Shown: positions 1-11,959, counted from the stretch's first letter. The stretch is 64,000 nt of DNA from Tetracentron sinense (GCA_015143295.1 CM026568.1:36464441-36528440), one strand, 5' to 3'. Made by a program: numbers and translations. The notes: generated by a model not told the origin, from the letters alone.

Positions 1-1666
1 CATATTTTGAGAAAACTAAGGTATATAGTCATGTAAGTGTATGCTATTGAATGCAATGGAATGAAATTGAGTTTCAATGATGTATGATGGTTTCCTCACC
101 TACTATGAGAGCATAATCAAGATTTTATAAGAATATGAAAAATGATAGTTTTACCTTAAAGTAAGATTGGAATTATGGTTTGACTAAATAGGCTAAGTAG
201 CCATGTATATATGTTATGCCATCTTCATAAATGAAATTTCATGTTTTGTTTCAATGTTTTAACTATTCTCTAAGAATACTATGGTTCTCCTACGTACTTT
301 ATGATGCTACTCAATGTTAAAAGCTTTCTAGGATTATGATTTTCATGATGCTCACAAGTACACTATGCACATATATGACATGTATGACCAAGGTTTTTCA
401 TGAGCATGGCATTTCAAGAATCATAAGAAAGATTTTTCAAAAGAAAATTCATAAGATGCTAGTATGTCCGTCCATTTCATAGTTCAGGTACTAGTCAAGA
501 AAAGTAAAAGATGCTAATATGTCTGTCCATGTCATAGTTCGGGTACTAGTTAATAAAAGTAAAGATGCTAGTATGTCCGTTAATTTCATAGTTCATGTAC
601 TAGTTAAGAAAAGTAAATATGCTAGTATGTCCGTTCATTTCATAGTTCGGGTACTAGTTAAGAAAAGTAAAGATGCTAGTATGTCCCTCCATTTCATAGT
701 TTAGGTACTAGTTAAGAAAAGTAAAGATGCTAGTATGTCTTTCCATTTCATAGTTCGGGTACTAGTTAATGAAAGTAAAAATGCTAGTATGTCCGTCTAG
801 TTCATAGTTCGGGTATTAGTTAAGAAAAGTAAAAGATGCTAGTATGACCATCCATTTCATAGTTCGGGCACTAGTTAATAAAAGTTAAGATGCTAGTATG
901 TCCGTCCACTTCATAGTTCGGGTACTAGCTAATGAAAAAGAAGAATGCTAGGCATGTCCGTCCATTTCATAATTCGGGTGCTAACCAAACAAGATAAGTG
1001 AAATGAATAATCTCATAAGGTAAGAATCTCATAAGATGCATAAGGAACTCACAAGACTCATAAGATATTTGAGATACGTTTTGTTAAAGTATGAACTTAA
1101 AGTATGATTTTCAAGATTATATGCAATTGTTATTTTGTCTTAACTTCCGCACTCTGATTCTGTATATGTTATGATGAATTGTATCCTGTATGACATGTTA
1201 ATGTTTTTATAACATTATTAGTTAGTAGTTTATATACGCTGAGTATTCAATACTCAGCCGAACTGTTATTTTAGTAGATTTCAAGTTTGATGGTCGTGCT
1301 CCGGAGTCATGGGTCGAGGAGGTTTATGGAGAGCAGGAACTTGCTGGGGATCAGCATGCGGATGATAGGGGCCTCGACATGTGGCCTTATGATTGAGTTT
1401 TGAGAGAGAGAGTGGCATGTATTTTGGGTTATCATGTTGGGGTTTTGTTAAACTTGGGTTAGGTAACCTGAGTTATCATCATATGTAAATATGTAATTTT
1501 ATATTTCAATTTTAGTTGACTCTTGCACTTAGAATACAGTTGATGTTATAAGAAATTTTCAGGTTCACTATTTTTCATGCCTTGTATACACTTTGCAGGA
1601 TGGTTTGAAGTATAAGTCACATTGCCAAAGTATCATAACTCATAGGTGGTATTCTGGGGCGTGACA
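1..1666 (+). mobile_element. 3' part of a long LTR (Ty3/gypsy-like), left edge outside the window
   Basis: The segment ends in GGGGCGTGACA, a TG...CA-type LTR end. It shares landmarks with the LTR at 33799-37204: a tandem array around 'ttcatagttcgggtactag', then 'cttccgcactctgat', then 'cgctgagtat...actcagc', then 'cgccaaagta/tgccaaagta', then the terminal GGGGCGT(G/T)ACA. No coding domain is present. The lineage is uncertain; a Del/Tekay-like chromovirus would fit this LTR style, but nothing in the sequence proves it. Confidence 0.6.
455..985 (+). repeat. Tandem array, about nine units of roughly 54-60 bp, inside an LTR
   Basis: The unit reads approximately 'atgctagtatgtccgtcc' followed by 'atttcatagttcgggtac' and 'tagttaagaaaagtaaag', repeated about nine times with small differences. 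The short open frame across 519-704 only reflects the repeat period and is not a gene. The same core unit recurs at about 36380-36490 inside another LTR. Confidence 0.85.
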
Positions 1667-1779
1667 CTTTATGAACTCACTCTCTTTATTAGTGGATAGA
1701 GTGTTGGTACAAAACATGATTTTTGCTTATTTTATTTTTTGTGTTGTGCACACTACAAAAAGTGTGGCCTTCAGCGTCG

Positions 1780-2090
1780 AAGTTTTAGCGGCGGTTAGAG
1801 AAAAACGCCTCTGAAGACCACCTACAACAGCGGTCTATACAAATCACCACAGATTACATGGCGGGAATCAGTTATAGCGGCGGTTTGCGGTTTGTTTAAA
1901 AACCGCCGATATTGAAAATGTTTTGGCCGCGATTGTTAAAAAGCCGCCGTGAAAGACATGGCGGGAAACCAGCTTCCACAGTGCTTATTAGAAGTTGCCG
2001 CGGAAACGGGCTCGTGCCAAGCGAACTGCGGTAATATTTAAGGGCCTTTAGCGGGGGTGTTAGAAACCGCTGCTAAAGGACCCGTATTTG
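1780..2090. repeat. Left subterminal repeats of the CACTA element
   Basis: Multiple copies of 'agcggcggtt', 'aaccgccg' and close variants occur in both orientations just inside the left CACTACAAAA end. They mirror the array at 7125-7570. Confidence 0.75.
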
Positions 2091-2239
2091 CGGATTTAGG
2101 GCCCGATCTTTTCCTTCTACTTTTCCTCTTTCCCTCCACTTTTCCTCTCTTCCGGCTCCTAGCCCTGACCACCTTCTCCGTTCTCCCTGCTCGTGCTCTG
2201 GCCGCCTGCTTGTGCCCCGGCCGCCTCCGGTAACCACCT

Positions 2240-2272
2240 CTCTTGGTCTCTCTCTCTCTCTCTCTCTCAATG
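2240..2272. repeat. CT microsatellite
   Basis: A run of TC/CT dinucleotides in a pyrimidine-rich stretch, probably leader sequence of the CACTA element. Confidence 0.8.
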
Positions 2273-3909
2273 CTCTCTCCAACTTAAATTCTGGTAGCCT
2301 CTACTCTCTCCAATGGCAGCCACCTCTCCAGCCACTAGTAAGAGTTCTCTCTCTCTGTAATTTTTTTTGTAAAGATGGGGTTTCTCTGTTGGTAGAAACC
2401 CCATCGATATTTGGGCTTTCTACTCTCTCTCTTTGCTCTAACCCAGGTTCCAGCCCCCTGCTCTAGCCTCTCACTCTTCGCCTTAGCGTTCTTCCCCATC
2501 AAACCAACTCTCTCTGGAGTCAGGTATGATATTTATTACATCCTCTAGTCTGTCAATGAAAATAGTATTAAGAATAATTTTTTTACTAATGAAACTGTAT
2601 ATTTTCTTCTTTATTTTTCGTTCCTCTATCTATGTATCATTTTTTTTTAAAGAATAATCACAATCAAAGATTATGATGGTTTCGGTAATCTCAACTGGGT
2701 GGTCGAACTTGGTGGGGAACTTGAAATGGGGTTTGATTTTGATGTTTCTGATACTGTTTTGGATTTTGTATGGTTTAAGGTTCTTAGGTTGAGTTTTTGA
2801 TGTTGATGTTTCAGACATTGTTTTGGATTTTGATTGCTATAAGGTTTTTAAGGATGCCCCGGGTTGAGATTTATTCCGGTTCCATCTCTATTTTGCTGTA
2901 ATTTGCTTAAAAGTGTCAAAAGATTATGTTTTTCCGGGGGGAGGGGGGAGAGGGTAATTAAAGGAGTAAGGAATTAAGTATGATGTTAGTATTCTAAATG
3001 TGCTTTTGTGTTACTTTTATTTATGTGAATTACACTACACTTATTGTTTTGTACTTTGTTAATTGTTGGAGTGTTGCATGAATTGTGCCATTACTGTGAT
3101 CTTCTTGTTCATCTAGATAAGATCAATTATACATGTGATTGTTTCTAGTGGTAGAGTGAAACACTACAGTTTTATCTTTGTTCCTTTGTACTTGGTTTCT
3201 TATGATTTGGTCTCTTCATTTTTTTTCTTCTCAATTGTTTTATCAAGAAGGAAAATAAACATACAGCTTTTACATGATGTTCAAGGACTTTCCCGTCTAG
3301 ACAAAATGGTAACCATAAAAAGATGGGAAAAAAGGAACAAAATACTATGGAGTTAGTTAATTAATTTTAAAAGGAACAAAATACTTTCAATTCCTTAAGA
3401 AAGCATGCCCAATCATCAACTACCTTCTTAATTAATTTGGTACTCAAATTCATGAGACATTTTTGGAAGTTCTTGATTTTGTTCTCTTCAAATGCTCCAA
3501 GAAATGTCAAAGGAGATGACAGATTAAAAAGTCCTGGTTCTATCCTAGATTATGTTATTTTCTGACCCTTTAAGGGCATTCTAAACTACCCTTAGGAAAA
3601 CCCAAGAAGTGAAAAAGTTTCTCCAGATAACCTTGCCACCAAAAAAATGGAGAAAAAATAGGCTATTTTTCTCAGATTCAATATAATCTACGTCACATTT
3701 ACTTTCCTTTATTGTTCTTCCTAAATGAGTATAGTGAGTCTATTGTGTCTTGTAATAATTTTAAGTGTCTTTTATTTGAAAAAAGATAGTTATTGGTACC
3801 TATGTTATGATTTGTTTTTCATTTCTTTGTTCCATGAAATCATGTCTTTGTGTTCTATATCCCTTTTCCTATTTCATTTCTCTCAGAAGCTAATATCAAT
3901 ATTTTGCAG

Positions 3910-5235
3910 ATGGATCTTACACGGACCCCCCCCCCCCCATCTAGTGCAGGGACTTCCACACATGCCGCCGCGGCTGCAAAGAAGGTACAAGGTAAAGCTA
4001 AGTGTCGAGAGGTGTACAACATGCATCCAAGAGAGAAAAAGAAGGTGGAGGTAAATGGCCAGGGGCAGCCCGTAGGGAAGGAGGGTGGCCTTATGTTTGG
4101 GTTTGCAGACAATATTGCACGGGATGCCCACTTATTTAACATCGATGTGCAAATTTGGAAGGAAATTAGTGAAGATGTGAAACAACATGCTTTGGGTCTC
4201 ATATAGGTAAGAACAAAAAAAATTGATCATTTATTATTAAAACACACTAATGTAGCTCTTTGATATATTAATCATTTGACAACGTTTTTGCAGGAGAAGT
4301 TCGAGTACCCACCTTTCCTAGAGGATTTCATTTTGAAGTCTCTAGATAAGAAATTACGGGACAATAAGTCCGACATAAGGCTAAAATATTTTGTTTTCGT
4401 GGACCCTCCTGCTGAGAATTATGCTCGATGCCCCTCTAATATTCCTCTGGAACAATGACATGTACTCGTCGACTTCTGGTACTCTGAGGAGGGCCATGTA
4501 TATTTGATTTGAATTCAATTATGCTTATACCAATTTGAATTATCTCTTCTCTCATATGATATATAAATGTAATATTGTAGAAACAGAAGATCACGAATAA
4601 AATGAGTCACGAGTGCCAACAACTTCCCCATATGGCATGCACAAAGAGTTTCACCAGATTCAGAGAGGAGGAGGTATGTTCAGTTTAATTTTAATAATTT
4701 ATTTAACAATTTGTCACTGTCATAACGATTTGCGAGTCTCTTAGGGATAACTTTGGGCCATGCTGAGGTCAGGATAAAGATGCACACAAAGAAGGATGAC
4801 TTGCCAGTCAACTCTCAAGCAGGAGAAACGATTGTTAGTAATTTAAATATTCATTATATCACATAACACTTTAATTAGAATTCAAGATAGTAACTGTTTC
4901 AAAATATTTGCAGCACCATATGAGGGACCTCCTCACCTAGGTAACGGTTGGCTTGCAAAATAACACGGGCCGAGATGATGTTTTCTCTCAGGTCATGGGG
5001 CCTGAGCATCCTGAATGCATTCGTGGATGTAGATTGGGCCCAACTCCCACCAGGTTATGGGGGTCAACTTCAAGCCATTCCGGTGTTAGTGGTAGTGGTG
5101 CTGCCAAGACCCAGATGATGAGGGCTGAACTTTAGGAAATGAAAGCTAAACTTTAGGAGACGAAGTCTCAGGTGGCTTCCCAACAAGCTCAGCTCGATGA
5201 CATGCGGCTTCAGATCCAATAGTTATTAAATGGGT
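3910..5235 (+). pseudogene. Decayed En/Spm-type Transposase_24 gene of the CACTA element
   Basis: Several exon-like blocks with plausible splice borders run in order. One starts at 3910 after TTTTGCAG and ends at GT near 4207. Others are 4294 to about 4495, 4581-4673, 4744-4834, and from 4913 to about 5235. The peptides recall plant Ptta/En/Spm proteins: NIPLEQ then HVLVDFWYSEEG, MACTKSFTRFREEE, VRIKMHTKKDD, then DDVFSQVMGPEHP and LGPTPTRLWGS, ending in a glutamine-rich coiled-coil-like tail. In-frame stops occur between IPLEQ and HVLVDF, before VTVGLQNN, and in the tail, so the gene is broken. The product would be an accessory DNA-binding protein of the transposon. A host gene is unlikely because the peptide family and the CACTA ends agree. 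Confidence 0.7.
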
Positions 5236-6047
5236 AGATATATAATCTAACAAGCAGTAATTAATCAATTTTAAAATTTAAATATTCATTCATTTATTTA
5301 TTACGGTATCAGATGCAACCAATGAGGTAATTTTAACAACATATGTTTGTTTATATTTAGTTCTTTTTTAAAAAAAAGTATCCTTGCAATCGTTTTGCAA
5401 GCTAAGTTTAGGTTGATTAGTTGGTAGTTTTAGATGTAATTATGATTTGGTGCATGATTGTAAGTTTAAGTCAAAGTATTCTTGAAAGGTTGGGAATTCG
5501 GCCTACTCGGTGCCCAAATCGGGTAAATGACCTCAGATTCCCTCGAAACCAATTCTCACACTTAGGTTGTATCGAAATACATGTGTTAGAAGAAACCGCA
5601 TAAAAAAAAACCCCAGTTAAGATTTAGTGCGAGGTTGTAGGCTTAAGCCAAAGTATTCTTTAAAGTTGGGAATTCGGCTTCGTTAGTGATGAAATTTCTA
5701 CACTTTTTATGTGTTTAATTAAACTCATTAAGTATGAAAATTTTGTGATGAGTTTGCATGTTAGTGATGAAATCCCTAGACTCTTATATGTTTAAACTCT
5801 ATATGTATGAAAAATACGAGATAACCTTGTTTCTTTGCATATTAATTAATTACGAAATCTTTAATTTTATCATTTCGATATTCTAATAATAAATTATATT
5901 TTATTGTCTTTGTAGGATGGAGCCGATAACACACATATGTCGTGTTTTAGACCAATAGGACGGAGATCAACAGGCTTATGATTTTTTTCCTTTACTACCC
6001 AGAACTTTTTTGTGGACATGTATATGTTGTTATTATTACATTATGGG

Positions 6048-6946
6048 TAGGGGTGGTTATTGAACAAAATGTTCGTGAACTACTCAGGCTCGGCTCATTA
6101 AAAGCTCGAGCATCGTTCGTTTATTTAATAAACGAGCTAAACTTGAACACCATTTTCGAGCTCGTTTAGTAAACGAGCTGAGCTGGAACACACCCCTACT
6201 CGACTCGGTAGAAGCTCGACTCGTATGATTCTGTTTATAAAGGCATATAAGATGGCATGAAATGTAAATACTCTAAAATAAGCGACTAAAATGATAAAAT
6301 TAGTTAATGGCATGAAATGTAAATAGTCTAAACTATTTGACTAGAATAAAAAGTTAGAAGATATTTCTTTATTCAAAGCCTTTGAGTTTGAGGCTTTGAC
6401 CAAACCAAAGACCGTAGGTCTGTAGCCTAACCCCATTTCCTTCTTCATCTTCGTCCTCACGCCTGTGAGCTCTCTTCCGCGTCTGTCGCATTGCACCTCT
6501 CTTGGTAAATATACTTCAAGCTTTGAATCCCTAGCATAGAAAATGGATATATTGCAACGAGCAATCTTTGTTTTGATTTTGATTACTTTTGATAGGTGGA
6601 TGTATTGCAACAAGCTTACCCTGATATTTTCAGGTATTTTTTGTATTTTTTGAAAATCTATATTTTTTTAGCTGATCAATCTTTGCTAAAAATGGATTTT
6701 GATTACTTTTAATCGATCATATGATCCGATTTTAGAAAGATAGGTTTGTAGGATTTTTTGTTCTGAAGTGGGAAATACCCTTTGAAATTTAGGATTCGTA
6801 TAACAGAGCTCGAACTCAGCTCAAGCTCGATGTGCATTCTACAAGCCAAGCTTGAACGCACTCTATGAAGCTCGAGTTGAGTTCGAGCAAAGCTTTGTAT
6901 TACAAACACCCACTACTCGACTCGACACGGCTCGATATCACCTCTA
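6048..6946. mobile_element. Non-autonomous hAT element nested in the CACTA element
   Basis: The ends are TAGGGGTGGTTAT on the left and ATATCACCTCTA on the right. They are flanked by a perfect 8-bp target duplication ATTATGGG at 6040-6047 and 6947-6954. Subterminal sequences are rich in 'gagctcg' and 'ggctcg' motifs in both orientations. No transposase is visible. It sits wholly inside the CACTA element and is therefore younger than it. Confidence 0.85.
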
Positions 6947-7124
6947 ATTATGGGCACATATGTACGACGATTTGTATGAATTTATTTTATTTTATATATA
7001 TTGATTGGATTGGATTCGATGGATGGATTACAGGTAAAAATTGTATGAATATGGTTAATTTATTTTATATTACTGATAGGTACAACATAATACAGGATGT
7101 ACATTTTTTTTTAATTTATAACTA

Positions 7125-7570
7125 TCAGCGGCAGTTACAAACCGCCACTATTGATGCTAATAGTTACAACGACGGTTTAAAGGCGTCGTTATCTATGGAT
7201 TCATTAACGACGGCTTTATACAGCCATTATATATCGGTTTATTAATGGCAATTCTAAACCGCCATTATATATCGATTCATTAACGGCGGTTTTCAATCGC
7301 CGTTAAATATATTATCTTTAGCGGCGGTTATAAATCGTTGCAATAGGTGTACTTAAAATGACGGAATTACTCTTTAGTAAGCGCCGTTAAAGGGTCTATA
7401 AAACCGCCGCAATAAGTTATTCTACAACGGCGGTTTATAAAACCACCGCTATATGCTTCCTCGACAAGAGCAGTAACGATGATTTGTATAAACCACCTTT
7501 ATTAACAATAACAACGTTTAAGGTACCTTTAGCGGCGGTTTTGAACCGCCACTAAAAGCTTCTAATTTTG
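7125..7570. repeat. Right subterminal repeats of the CACTA element
   Basis: At least ten copies of 'aacggcggtt', 'aaccgccgct' and variants occur, closing at the terminal TTTTGTAGTG. They match the left subterminal array in inverted sense. Confidence 0.75.
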
Positions 7571-7614
7571 TAGTGAACACTTTTTATTGGATGGAATGTA
7601 TATGAGAATAGAAC

Positions 7615-8400
7615 ATATGGAGGGGGGGAGCCAAAAAAAAATTTCTTGGGGGCCAAAGTACATATATGAAGAAAAATAATGGGATTAGCGTATGAGGCCA
7701 TGGAGTTTGGGGGCGTAGCCCCGATAATTTTTTTTGGGTAATGGGTCCTTTGTGGTAATAAAATTCGATAATATAGCATTCCAATAGGGGAAATGTTATA
7801 GAGACCGTCTAGCGTGAAGATCATCAGAGACCATTCCCAACAACACAGGGAAAAAAAAGTGCACGAGTTTCAAAAAAATTGAATCCCCATCCTGTTGGAA
7901 ACAGTCTTGGGGTGGTCTTTACGTTAGACCATCTCAATAACATTTCCCTTCCAATAAATGTCCATAAAAAGAAATATAAAGTCTCATTTTGATAAATCCC
8001 TTGTATAAATTGATAATTATATTTTGAATATTGTTTTTTCCATGCACGTTCCACTAGGTGGAATGTGTGCGCCTCCCCTGCTTGACACATGTCCAATTTA
8101 ACACCCATTAACTGTGGTTAAGATTCACTCACACCTAGGGTTTATACATCTAACCTTGTTTTTTAGGAAAAAAAATTAAGTTAATAAATCTTAACTAGGG
8201 TTAAAAAGGATTAAAAATGACACATGGACGCTTAAAGTATCAATCCCTTTATATTATACATATTCAAAATATTACAAAATTTTGTTTGGGGGCACTATAT
8301 ACAAAATTAAGATATTATGTATATTTTTTTTAAATATACCTATAATATAATTGATTTTCAAAAACTTGTGGTGGGGGGATGCCCCCTGGCTCCGCCCTTG
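7615..8400. mobile_element. Non-autonomous hAT-like element, family of the copy at 21338-22160
   Basis: The left part reads 'ggagggggggagcc', then a T-rich stretch and 'gggggccaaagtacatat'. The right end reads 'gccccctggctccgcccttg'. The copy at 21338-22160 shows the same landmarks in the opposite orientation ('gggggggccaatgtacatg', 'tagctccgcccctg'). No coding sequence is present and the edges are approximate. It contains one copy of the 'taactgtggttaag' repeat at about 8100-8215. Confidence 0.55.
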
Positions 8401-8604
8401 AACACATGGGTAAATTATAATTTAACAAAACAGTAATTGATCATTTAAATCAAGATAGAAAATGGTAAATTTCACCTTGGTTAATTTTTAGACATTATTA
8501 TTATTTTATTCTTTTGTAATCTTACTTCTTTGGGTTAGCTGTTGGGTTAGTTTCTACTCTAAATGCTTATTATGTGAGGTGCGTCGTTGGTGGGCACAAT
8601 AGCC

Positions 8605-8631
8605 ACACCCCACCCCACCCCACCCCACCGG
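8605..8631. repeat. CACCC minisatellite
   Basis: Five or so perfect 5-bp units of CACCC. Confidence 0.85.
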
Positions 8632-8659
8632 ATTGAAATCGGAACCTACACATCGATCG

Positions 8660-8905
8660 GGCCTCGGATTGTCTCTGGCGAAGCCAGAAACAGCTTGTCC
8701 GGGGCAACCATGGAAGAAGGGACAAGTGGTGGAGAAGTCAAAATCATGGACCCAATGATTTTTGACTTCTCCACACATTATATGACACATGGCGATAAGG
8801 TGTTGAGATAAAGGAAGAGAGATATCAAGTGAGGAGAAGTTAAAATCATGGGGAGAAAATGAAATGACTTCTCCCCTTTTTAATGCCACATGTCCCCTAT
8901 TCTAT
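8660..8905. mobile_element. MITE-like fold-back, 'gacttctcccc' family
   Basis: Contains 'ggagaagtcaaaatcatgg' with inverted counterparts 'tttttgacttctccac' and 'aaatgacttctccccttt', and 'gacacatggcgataagg' against 'atgccacatgtcccc'. Related copies lie at 14153-14376 and 39867-40081. Edges are not resolved. Confidence 0.4.
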
Positions 8906-9025
8906 GATTACCTGAGAGGGGTTTCTAAAGGGATAAACAGAAGCACCAGGCATTCGATCGTGCGGATGCCCTCGGTTGGCCCAAGCATGTTGCGCGGATA
9001 TCGCTGCCTATTTGCACTCATATAT

Positions 9026-9260
9026 TATATGAATTAGTCTAAGGATACTCCCAAAGTGTACTCTCATATATACTCCCTAATCCTAACCGTTTATCTCAAT
9101 TATTAAACGGTTAGGATTTCAGCCGTTGTGGCAATAGAATAGACAGCCGATGTGACAATAGAAAAGACAAAATAAGCCAACTGAAATCTTGATATTTAGT
9201 GGTTGGTTATAAACGGTTAAGATTAGAGAGTATATTTGGGAGTACCCATAGACTGACTCA
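9026..9260. mobile_element. MITE with inverted ends
   Basis: The left arm 'agtctaaggatactcccaaa' ... 'tcctaaccgttta' is mirrored on the right by 'aaacggttaagattag' ... 'tttgggagtacccatagact'. A related but more diverged copy is at 19862-20028. No coding capacity. Confidence 0.6.
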
Positions 9261-9890
9261 TATCATATAAGCCCCACTTCTCCCCAAACCCTCACCTGTA
9301 GACATATCTACATATCTGATACACATACCCCGCACTATCTTCAACCTCCGCACCACCCATGGCAATCCAAGTTACATTCCTGGTACATCCACTTAATCCT
9401 GGTTGTCATAATCCCAATCCACGTCATACCTGTCTTTGTTTATAGGAGAACTAAGTAGTCTCATGCGATGCGGTGTAGAAAAAAATTAATAAATAAAATA
9501 TATTAGAACTAACTACTAATAAGATAAATATTTACAACCCCCTGAAACCCTTCCATTGATTAATACGTTGCTACATTCTTTTTTCTCTCTTTATCTCTCT
9601 TATCATAATTACCTAAAATCCCTTCAATGGATCAATACCTAAAATTCCTTCAATGGATTAATACATCACAATTTCCTAAAGTCACTCTTATTTTAAGATA
9701 TGATACATCTGCACTTATAAAATTCTAAGAATTAGAGTTTATAGATCAAAGAAAGATATTTCTTTAGATTATAGTATAGATTTTTTGGTTGATATGCCAT
9801 GTTAATACGGTGAGGAGTTAGGACCTTACGTGTAAAAATAAAATATAACTAGCAAACTCCAAGTAGTCCAGCTCACACCAGCCCCTCTCT
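9261..9890. other. No gene seen
   Basis: AT-rich sequence with short direct repeats of 'cctaaaattccttcaatgg' around 9610-9660. No open frame, RNA gene or element end that I can support. Confidence 0.5.
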
Positions 9891-9906
9891 AACTCATATG
9901 GCAGGA

Positions 9907-11258
9907 TTCCCACTTGGCTAGGTTTCCGAGTTAGCTCCCCAAAGCCGATTGATTGCACTTAGCAAAAGGAGGAAAATTTTATTAGGCCCCGCCAAGGAGT
10001 GGAACATGCCTAGGTTATTGGAAGCATTTCCACGGGCCTTGATACCTCATATCAGTCCTATTCAAATGTAGTCATACTGATGGCATGGATAGAAAAATTT
10101 GACATTATCAAAAAAGTGGGGTTTACTCAGTTCGGTCTGGCTACCATCGTCTGCAAGCTATGGCTCCGTCAGGTCGTTTATCTCGACTATCCTCGTCTTT
10201 TGTTGTTACCTGATCCAGTTGGCGTGCCATCTGATCCCTTAGACTCCCTCGTAAGATAGCTAGGTTCCTGTGGCACTGCATGCATCGAGCTCTCGAGGTC
10301 TTTTTGGAATTGCACAGACGGAAGGTGGTGTTAGATCCTAATTGCCCTCTATGCGGATGCGGTGAGGAGTCTATTTTACACATGGTCCTAGAGTGTGAGC
10401 ATGCGAGAAGTACGTGGTTGGGTTCATCGTTGGGTATCCGATCAAGGGCTGGTTCGGCAGTTAGTTTTTCGGAGTGGTGGTCCTTGTGGGTTGACAGTGA
10501 TCTCACTAAGGTGGTTAAGGAGGGGGTGCTCAACAACTTAGCTTCCATTGCTTGGAGCATCTGGAAAGCAAGAAACTCTTGTTTTTTCCAAGGGAGTCAT
10601 TTGGAGCCCCTTCGCGCTATCCAACAAGCAAGTTCTCTGGTTGCAGAATCTTTGGGTGGTATCTCTTCTATTAATAGTGGAGCGAGGCCTATCCCAGTTC
10701 TATTCGAGCCTTCCCAGGTATGGTCCTCGCCTCCCCATCAATGTATTAAGTTTAATACTGATGGGGCCTCTGTTGAGGAAGGGTTGAGGACTGGGATTGG
10801 TGGCATAGGCCGTAATCACTTGGTAAGTTTCTTGGGTGGTTTTGCTCAGGCTCTTCGTGGCAGCTCCCCTCTAGTGGCTGAAGCTGCAGCCATTCGGAGT
10901 GCTATTAAAATCGCTAAATCTAAGGGATGAGCAAGAGTGATGTTCACCTCAGATGCCAAGATATTGGTGGATGCTCTTAACTCTGTTTCCTCCTATGCGC
11001 ATGGGAGATTCAAGTCATTTTAGATGACATTCGGCATGAGGTTCTGGGTTTTCCCGACTTTCAATTTATCTTTACTCCTCGAAGTGTGAATTCTTATGCT
11101 CACTGTTTAGCAGCCATGGGGTCTGATTTTGGGGTTAGGGAGAACTTTCAGTTGGTTCCTTTGGATCCATGGGCATGTAGGCGTTGGTTGTCCTTTCGGG
11201 GGGCCAGGCCACCTTAGAGTGTCCTGGCAGTGGGGTTTTCTATCATCAAAAAAAATAA
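9907..11258 (+). mobile_element. 5'-truncated LINE (L1-type non-LTR retrotransposon)
   Basis: A perfect 16-bp target duplication, aactcatatggcagga, flanks the insert at 9891-9906 and 11259-11274. The 3' end is an A-rich tail (about 11248-11258). The body encodes the C-terminal part of a plant LINE ORF2: end of the reverse-transcriptase region (peptide like EWNMPRLLEAFPRAL), a zf-RVT segment, and an RNase H domain. Truncation at the 5' side plus a long duplication and a tail is the normal result of target-primed reverse transcription. Confidence 0.9.
10230..11217 (+). pseudogene. LINE ORF2 C-terminus: zf-RVT plus RNase H, broken
   Basis: The longest open part is 10280-10930. It begins in a zf-RVT-like segment (DPNCPLCGCGEESILHMVLEC, with CPLC and a later H and C) and continues into an RNase H domain (KFNTDGAS, then LVAEAAAIRSAI, i.e. 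the D...E pattern of RVT_3-type RNase H). A TGA at about 10927 interrupts it; the reading then resumes as ARVMFTSDAKILVDAL. A frame change near 11000 leads to the C-terminal piece with FTPRSVNSYAHCLAAMG and FRGARPP, closing at TAG 11215-11217. One stop and one frameshift therefore break it. It is not a host gene. Confidence 0.85.
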
Positions 11259-11394
11259 AACTCATATGGCAGGAATGCCAATAGGCTCAATTCGGCTACA
11301 AAAACTTCTTATAAACCACATTTAACATCCCCCCTCTAACTGATGTGAAGGAATTTTTTTTCCCTCAATAACGTGGCAAACAGGAGGTTCACTC

Positions 11395-11950
11395 ACAAAT
11401 TACTAAGACCGTATCCCTAGCTAAACAACTAAGAGGTCCACTCACAAATTACTAACACTAACCTTAGTTTTAGAAAAAAAATAACCTTAGGTTGGTTATG
11501 CTTAACCACAATTAAAGAGGGCTCTACAAGCCACCATGTGTCCTTTTAACACCCACTAATTGTGGTTAAGATTCATTAATCTAACATTGGTTATAAGAAA
11601 ATAAAATAAAAAATATTAATCTTAAGTTAAATATGTTTAACCACAGTTAAAGGATCTCTATAAGCTGCCACGTGACCCTTTTAACACCCACTAACTATGG
11701 TTGAAACTCACTCACCCCTAGGGTTCATCCATCAAACCTTGGTTTTTAGAAAAAAAACCTTAGGTTGTTTATGCTTAACCACAATTAAAGGGAGCTCTAC
11801 AAGCCGCCACGTGTCCTCTTTAACGCCCACTAACTGTGGTTAAATTTCACTCACCCCTATAATTCATCAATTTAACCTTGATTTATAGAAAAAAAAAAAA
11901 AAACCTTAGGTTGAATATGTTTAACCACATTTAAAGGGGGCTCTACAAAT
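11395..11950. repeat. Tandem repeat, about 3.5 units of roughly 165 bp
   Basis: The unit holds 'aaccttaggttg', 'gcttaaccacaattaaag', 'ctctacaagccgccacgtg', 'acccactaactgtggttaag' and 'cactcacccctagggttc'. Single or inverted copies of this family recur at about 8090-8215, 21590-21850, 39130-39300 and 47280-47370, so it is a dispersed repeat amplified here in tandem. Confidence 0.75.
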
Positions 11951-11959
11951 GTGTCCCCT

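Larger units (their letters stand above)
1751..7575 (+). mobile_element. CACTA (En/Spm) DNA transposon
   Basis: The left end begins CACTACAAAAAG and the right end closes with TTTTGTAGTG, the signature inverted ends of CACTA elements. Both subterminal regions (about 1780-2090 and 7125-7570) are packed with direct and inverted copies of 'agcggcggttt' / 'aaccgccgctaaa', as expected for the binding sites of an En/Spm TnpA-like protein. The interior carries a decayed Transposase_24-type gene (3910-5235) and a nested hAT element (6048-6946). I see no TnpD-like (Transposase_21) gene, so the copy is probably non-autonomous. The flanking triplets, gca on the left and aac on the right, do not match, so the 3-bp target duplication is eroded or the edge is off by a base or two. 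Confidence 0.85.

Noticed and set aside
519-704. Open frame with a repeated MSVHVIVRVLV peptide
   Set aside because: It is the translation of the LTR tandem array; the peptide repeats with the DNA period.
3850-4206. Possible independent host gene exon
   Set aside because: The peptide continues into Transposase_24-type blocks and sits between CACTA ends.
10141-10560. Minus-strand frame of 139 residues
   Set aside because: It is the antisense of the LINE ORF2 remnant and has no family motif.
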